From an uncultured Clostridiaceae bacterium (GTDB lineage: Bacteria; Bacillota; Clostridia; Lachnospirales; Lachnospiraceae): a DNA stretch of 15,715 nucleotides. The notes under the pieces are model-generated. The model made no database searches. It saw only the letters and a list, made by a program, of their open reading frames with translations, and had not been told where the DNA came from. The stretch covers positions 1-15,715 of the forward strand of contig CAMWMT010000018.1 of the NCBI GenBank assembly GCA_947175375.1, in the 5' to 3' direction. Below are positions 15,665-15,715 of this stretch, in pieces. The stretch's first letter is position 1. The number at the start of each line of letters is the position of its first letter. The translations under genes and the position numbers were made by a program.

Positions 15665-15704
15665 GTAGGTGTTTCAATATTTTATTCAAAAAGAGGGTTT
15701 AATT

Positions 15705-15715
15705 CCCCACAGCTT
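15705..15715. other. Possible first arm of a hairpin cut by the window edge
   Basis: The window ends in CCCCACAGCTT. If the next bases were GCTGTGGGG this would be a strong terminator or repeat stem, a shape I recall from intergenic DNA of related Lachnospiraceae. Only half is visible, so this is a prediction. The stretch 15665-15704 holds nothing else I can name. Confidence 0.25.

Noticed and set aside
1..15715. CRISPR array, tRNA/rRNA genes, insertion sequences or a phage defence island
   Set aside because: No regularly spaced repeats, cloverleaf candidates, transposase motifs or known defence cassette were seen beyond the barnase/barstar pair.

Overview
The window looks like chromosomal DNA of a Gram-positive gut Clostridia, most likely Lachnospiraceae (Ruminococcus/Mediterraneibacter/Dorea/Blautia-like). 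This rests on gene content and protein resemblance only: a RecD2-type helicase, ComF, CdaA and YbbR genes, AGGAGG-type ribosome binding sites, moderate GC and tightly overlapping genes. No database search was possible. All fourteen supported genes lie on the + strand. No tRNA, rRNA, CRISPR array or insertion sequence was seen, and no gene-free stretch exceeds 180 bases.

Region 1 (1-1375) is DNA metabolism. It holds the 3' end of a RecD2-like helicase, translationally overlapped by a ComF-type phosphoribosyltransferase. A good extended -10 promoter follows at about 1398-1425.

Region 2 (1455-4969) is a c-di-AMP operon. Two uncharacterised membrane proteins precede diadenylate cyclase CdaA and its four-repeat YbbR-domain regulator CdaR. 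The genes overlap or nearly touch. The usual third partner, glmM, is not next to them.

Region 3 (5134-14517) is a cell-surface glycan locus. It holds a DUF2142 multispanning protein with two related extracytoplasmic domains, a Wzx-like flippase, three tandem paralogous GT2 glycosyltransferases, and a DUF6020-like multispanning protein after a 176-base AT-rich gap with an inverted repeat. The likely logic is that cytoplasmic GT2 enzymes build a lipid-linked oligosaccharide, the flippase exports it, and the large GT-C-like membrane proteins modify or polymerise it outside. No initiating phosphoglycosyltransferase is visible, so either the locus extends elsewhere or the GT2 enzymes act on a lipid acceptor made elsewhere.

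Region 4 (14671-15664) is a two-gene barnase/barstar module ending in a strong intrinsic terminator. The RNase has a lipoprotein signal and an acidic, internally repeated linker ahead of an intact barnase domain. A barstar-type inhibitor starts two bases after it. This is the most unusual element of the window: an RNase apparently tethered outside the membrane, with its antidote kept in the cytoplasm.
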